From Candidatus Brevibacterium intestinigallinarum (lineage in GTDB: Bacteria > Actinomycetota > Actinomycetes > Actinomycetales > Brevibacteriaceae): a stretch of DNA of 5,436 nt. Within the stretch, counting starts at the first letter, position 1; the number at the start of each line of letters is the position of its first letter. A program made the translations under genes and the position numbers. This document shows, one piece after another, positions 4,742 to 5,436 of the stretch. The stretch lies in contig DWZY01000022.1 in assembly GCA_019117325.1 (NCBI GenBank), positions 1-5,436 of the forward strand, given 5' to 3'. The notes under the pieces are model-generated. The model was not told the DNA's origin and made no database searches. It was given only the letters and a program-made list of their open reading frames with translations.

Positions 4742-5436
4742 TCAGCGCGCGATGAGTCCGTGCGGGTCGAGGACGAACTTCTGGGCCGCGCCCTCGTCGA
4801 AGGCCGCGTAGCCCTGCGGGGCGTCCTCGAGCGAGATGGGCGTGGCCTTCACGTTCTTCGCGATGCTCACCTTGTCGTGGAGGATCGCCTGCATGAGCCC
4901 GCGGTGGTACTTCATGACGGGGCACTGCCCGGTCACGAACGTGTGGGACTTCGCGAAGCCCAGGCCGAACCGCATGGACAGGGAGCCCTGCTTCGCCGCC
5001 TCGTCGACCGCGCCGGGGTCACCCGTGACGTAGAGGCCGGGGATGCCCAGCCGGCCGCCCGCTCGGGTGATCTCCATGAGCGAGTTGAGGACGGTGGCCG
5101 GGGCCTCGGTGGCCGCGTCCGCACCGTGACCGCGGGCCTCGAAGCCCACGGCGTCGATGCCGCAGTCGACCTCGGGCACGCCCAGGATCTGCTCGATCTG
5201 CTGGGCCGGGTCGCCCTTCGACACGTCGACGGTCTCGCAGCCGAAGCTGCGGGCCTGCGCCAGCCGGTCCTCATTCAGGTCGCCCACGATGACGACCGCA
5301 GCGCCCAGGAGCTGGGCGGAGGTCGCTGCGGCAAGGCCCACCGGTCCGGCACCGGCGACGTACACCGTCGACCCCACGGTCACGCCAGCGCCCACCGCAC
5401 CGTGGAAGCCGGTGGGGAAGATGTCGGAGAGCATCG
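4742..5436 (-). CDS. fdhA: Glutathione-independent formaldehyde dehydrogenase/dismutase, zinc MDR family (5' partial)
   Basis: This is the C-terminal 231 or so residues of a medium-chain dehydrogenase that oxidises formaldehyde to formate with NAD (or dismutates it to methanol and formate) in the cytoplasm. The start lies beyond the right edge; Pseudomonas putida FdhA has about 399 residues, so roughly 168 are missing. Counting from the Met at 5434, LSDIFPTGFHGA opens the visible part; its Asp4 matches the zinc-ligand Asp of FdhA. The Rossmann motif GAGPVG is at residues 28-33. Asp52 in VGDLN ends the second strand, as in NAD-using enzymes. Other FdhA/dismutase hallmarks are VDCGIDAVGFEARGHG, EAPATVLNSLM, GIPGLYVTGDPGAVDEAAK, RFGLGFAKSH and GQCPVMKYHR. 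The gene ends LIAR-TGA at 4742. The Cys and His zinc ligands are off-window. Dehydrogenase and dismutase share this fold and cannot be separated here. It converges with the LysR gene; upstream control is not visible. Confidence 0.9.
   Translation of the reverse strand, partial: MLSDIFPTGFHGAVGAGVTVGSTVYVAGAGPVGLAAATSAQLLGAAVVIVGDLNEDRLAQARSFGCETVDVSKGDPAQQIEQILGVPEVDCGIDAVGFEARGHGADAATEAPATVLNSLMEITRAGGRLGIPGLYVTGDPGAVDEAAKQGSLSMRFGLGFAKSHTFVTGQCPVMKYHRGLMQAILHDKVSIAKNVKATPISLEDAPQGYAAFDEGAAQKFVLDPHGLIAR

Noticed and set aside
3682..5436. LysR protein as the dedicated regulator of the formaldehyde dehydrogenase gene
   Set aside because: LysR regulators are typically divergent from their target; here the genes converge and the dehydrogenase promoter is off-window, so there is no positional support.

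Overview
The window is very GC-rich DNA with strongly G/C-ending codons and long antisense open frames. Every confident protein match is to actinobacterial-type families: a PhoD-type phosphatase with an LPXTG wall-sorting tail, a secreted protease resembling mycobacterial PepA/Mtb32A, a DUF1801 protein with the KTWYG signature, and a zinc-dependent formaldehyde dehydrogenase. This points to a Gram-positive actinomycete, plausibly of the Micrococcales or Actinomycetales type. The genus cannot be fixed from the sequence. It looks like ordinary chromosome: no transposase, integrase, phage gene, CRISPR array, tRNA or rRNA was found.

Layout: (1) 1-1547 (+), the C-terminal part of a surface-anchored PhoD-family phosphatase/phosphodiesterase, entering from the left edge. 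(2) 1566-1896 (-), convergent with it after only 18 bp, a DUF1801 (YdhG/YjbR-like) gene that appears broken by a frameshift near 1830. (3) 1984-3432 (+), a secreted trypsin-like S1C serine protease with a signal peptide, a long Gln/Ser/Pro-rich linker, an intact His-Asp-Ser triad and a C-terminal PDZ domain interrupted by a Gly/Ser/Thr-rich insert. A strong hairpin follows it (3481-3520). (4) 3682-4596 (+), a full-length LysR-type regulator that appears to start at a CTG codon behind a good Shine-Dalgarno sequence. A perfect 14-bp direct repeat sits just upstream. (5) 4688-4739, a hairpin between convergent genes, probably a two-way terminator. (6) 4742-5436 (-), the C-terminal 231 or so residues of a glutathione-independent formaldehyde dehydrogenase/dismutase, running off the right edge.

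The genes do not form an obvious operon or shared pathway. Two products act outside the cell (PhoD at the wall, the protease secreted or surface-held), and the other intact genes encode a cytoplasmic regulator and a detoxification enzyme. The LysR gene converges on the dehydrogenase, so position alone does not make that enzyme its target. No gap longer than 300 bp lacks a gene. I found no convincing new multi-gene system. The most worthwhile leads are the CTG-started LysR gene, the repeat pair in its leader, the insertion inside the protease's PDZ domain, and the frameshifted DUF1801 gene.
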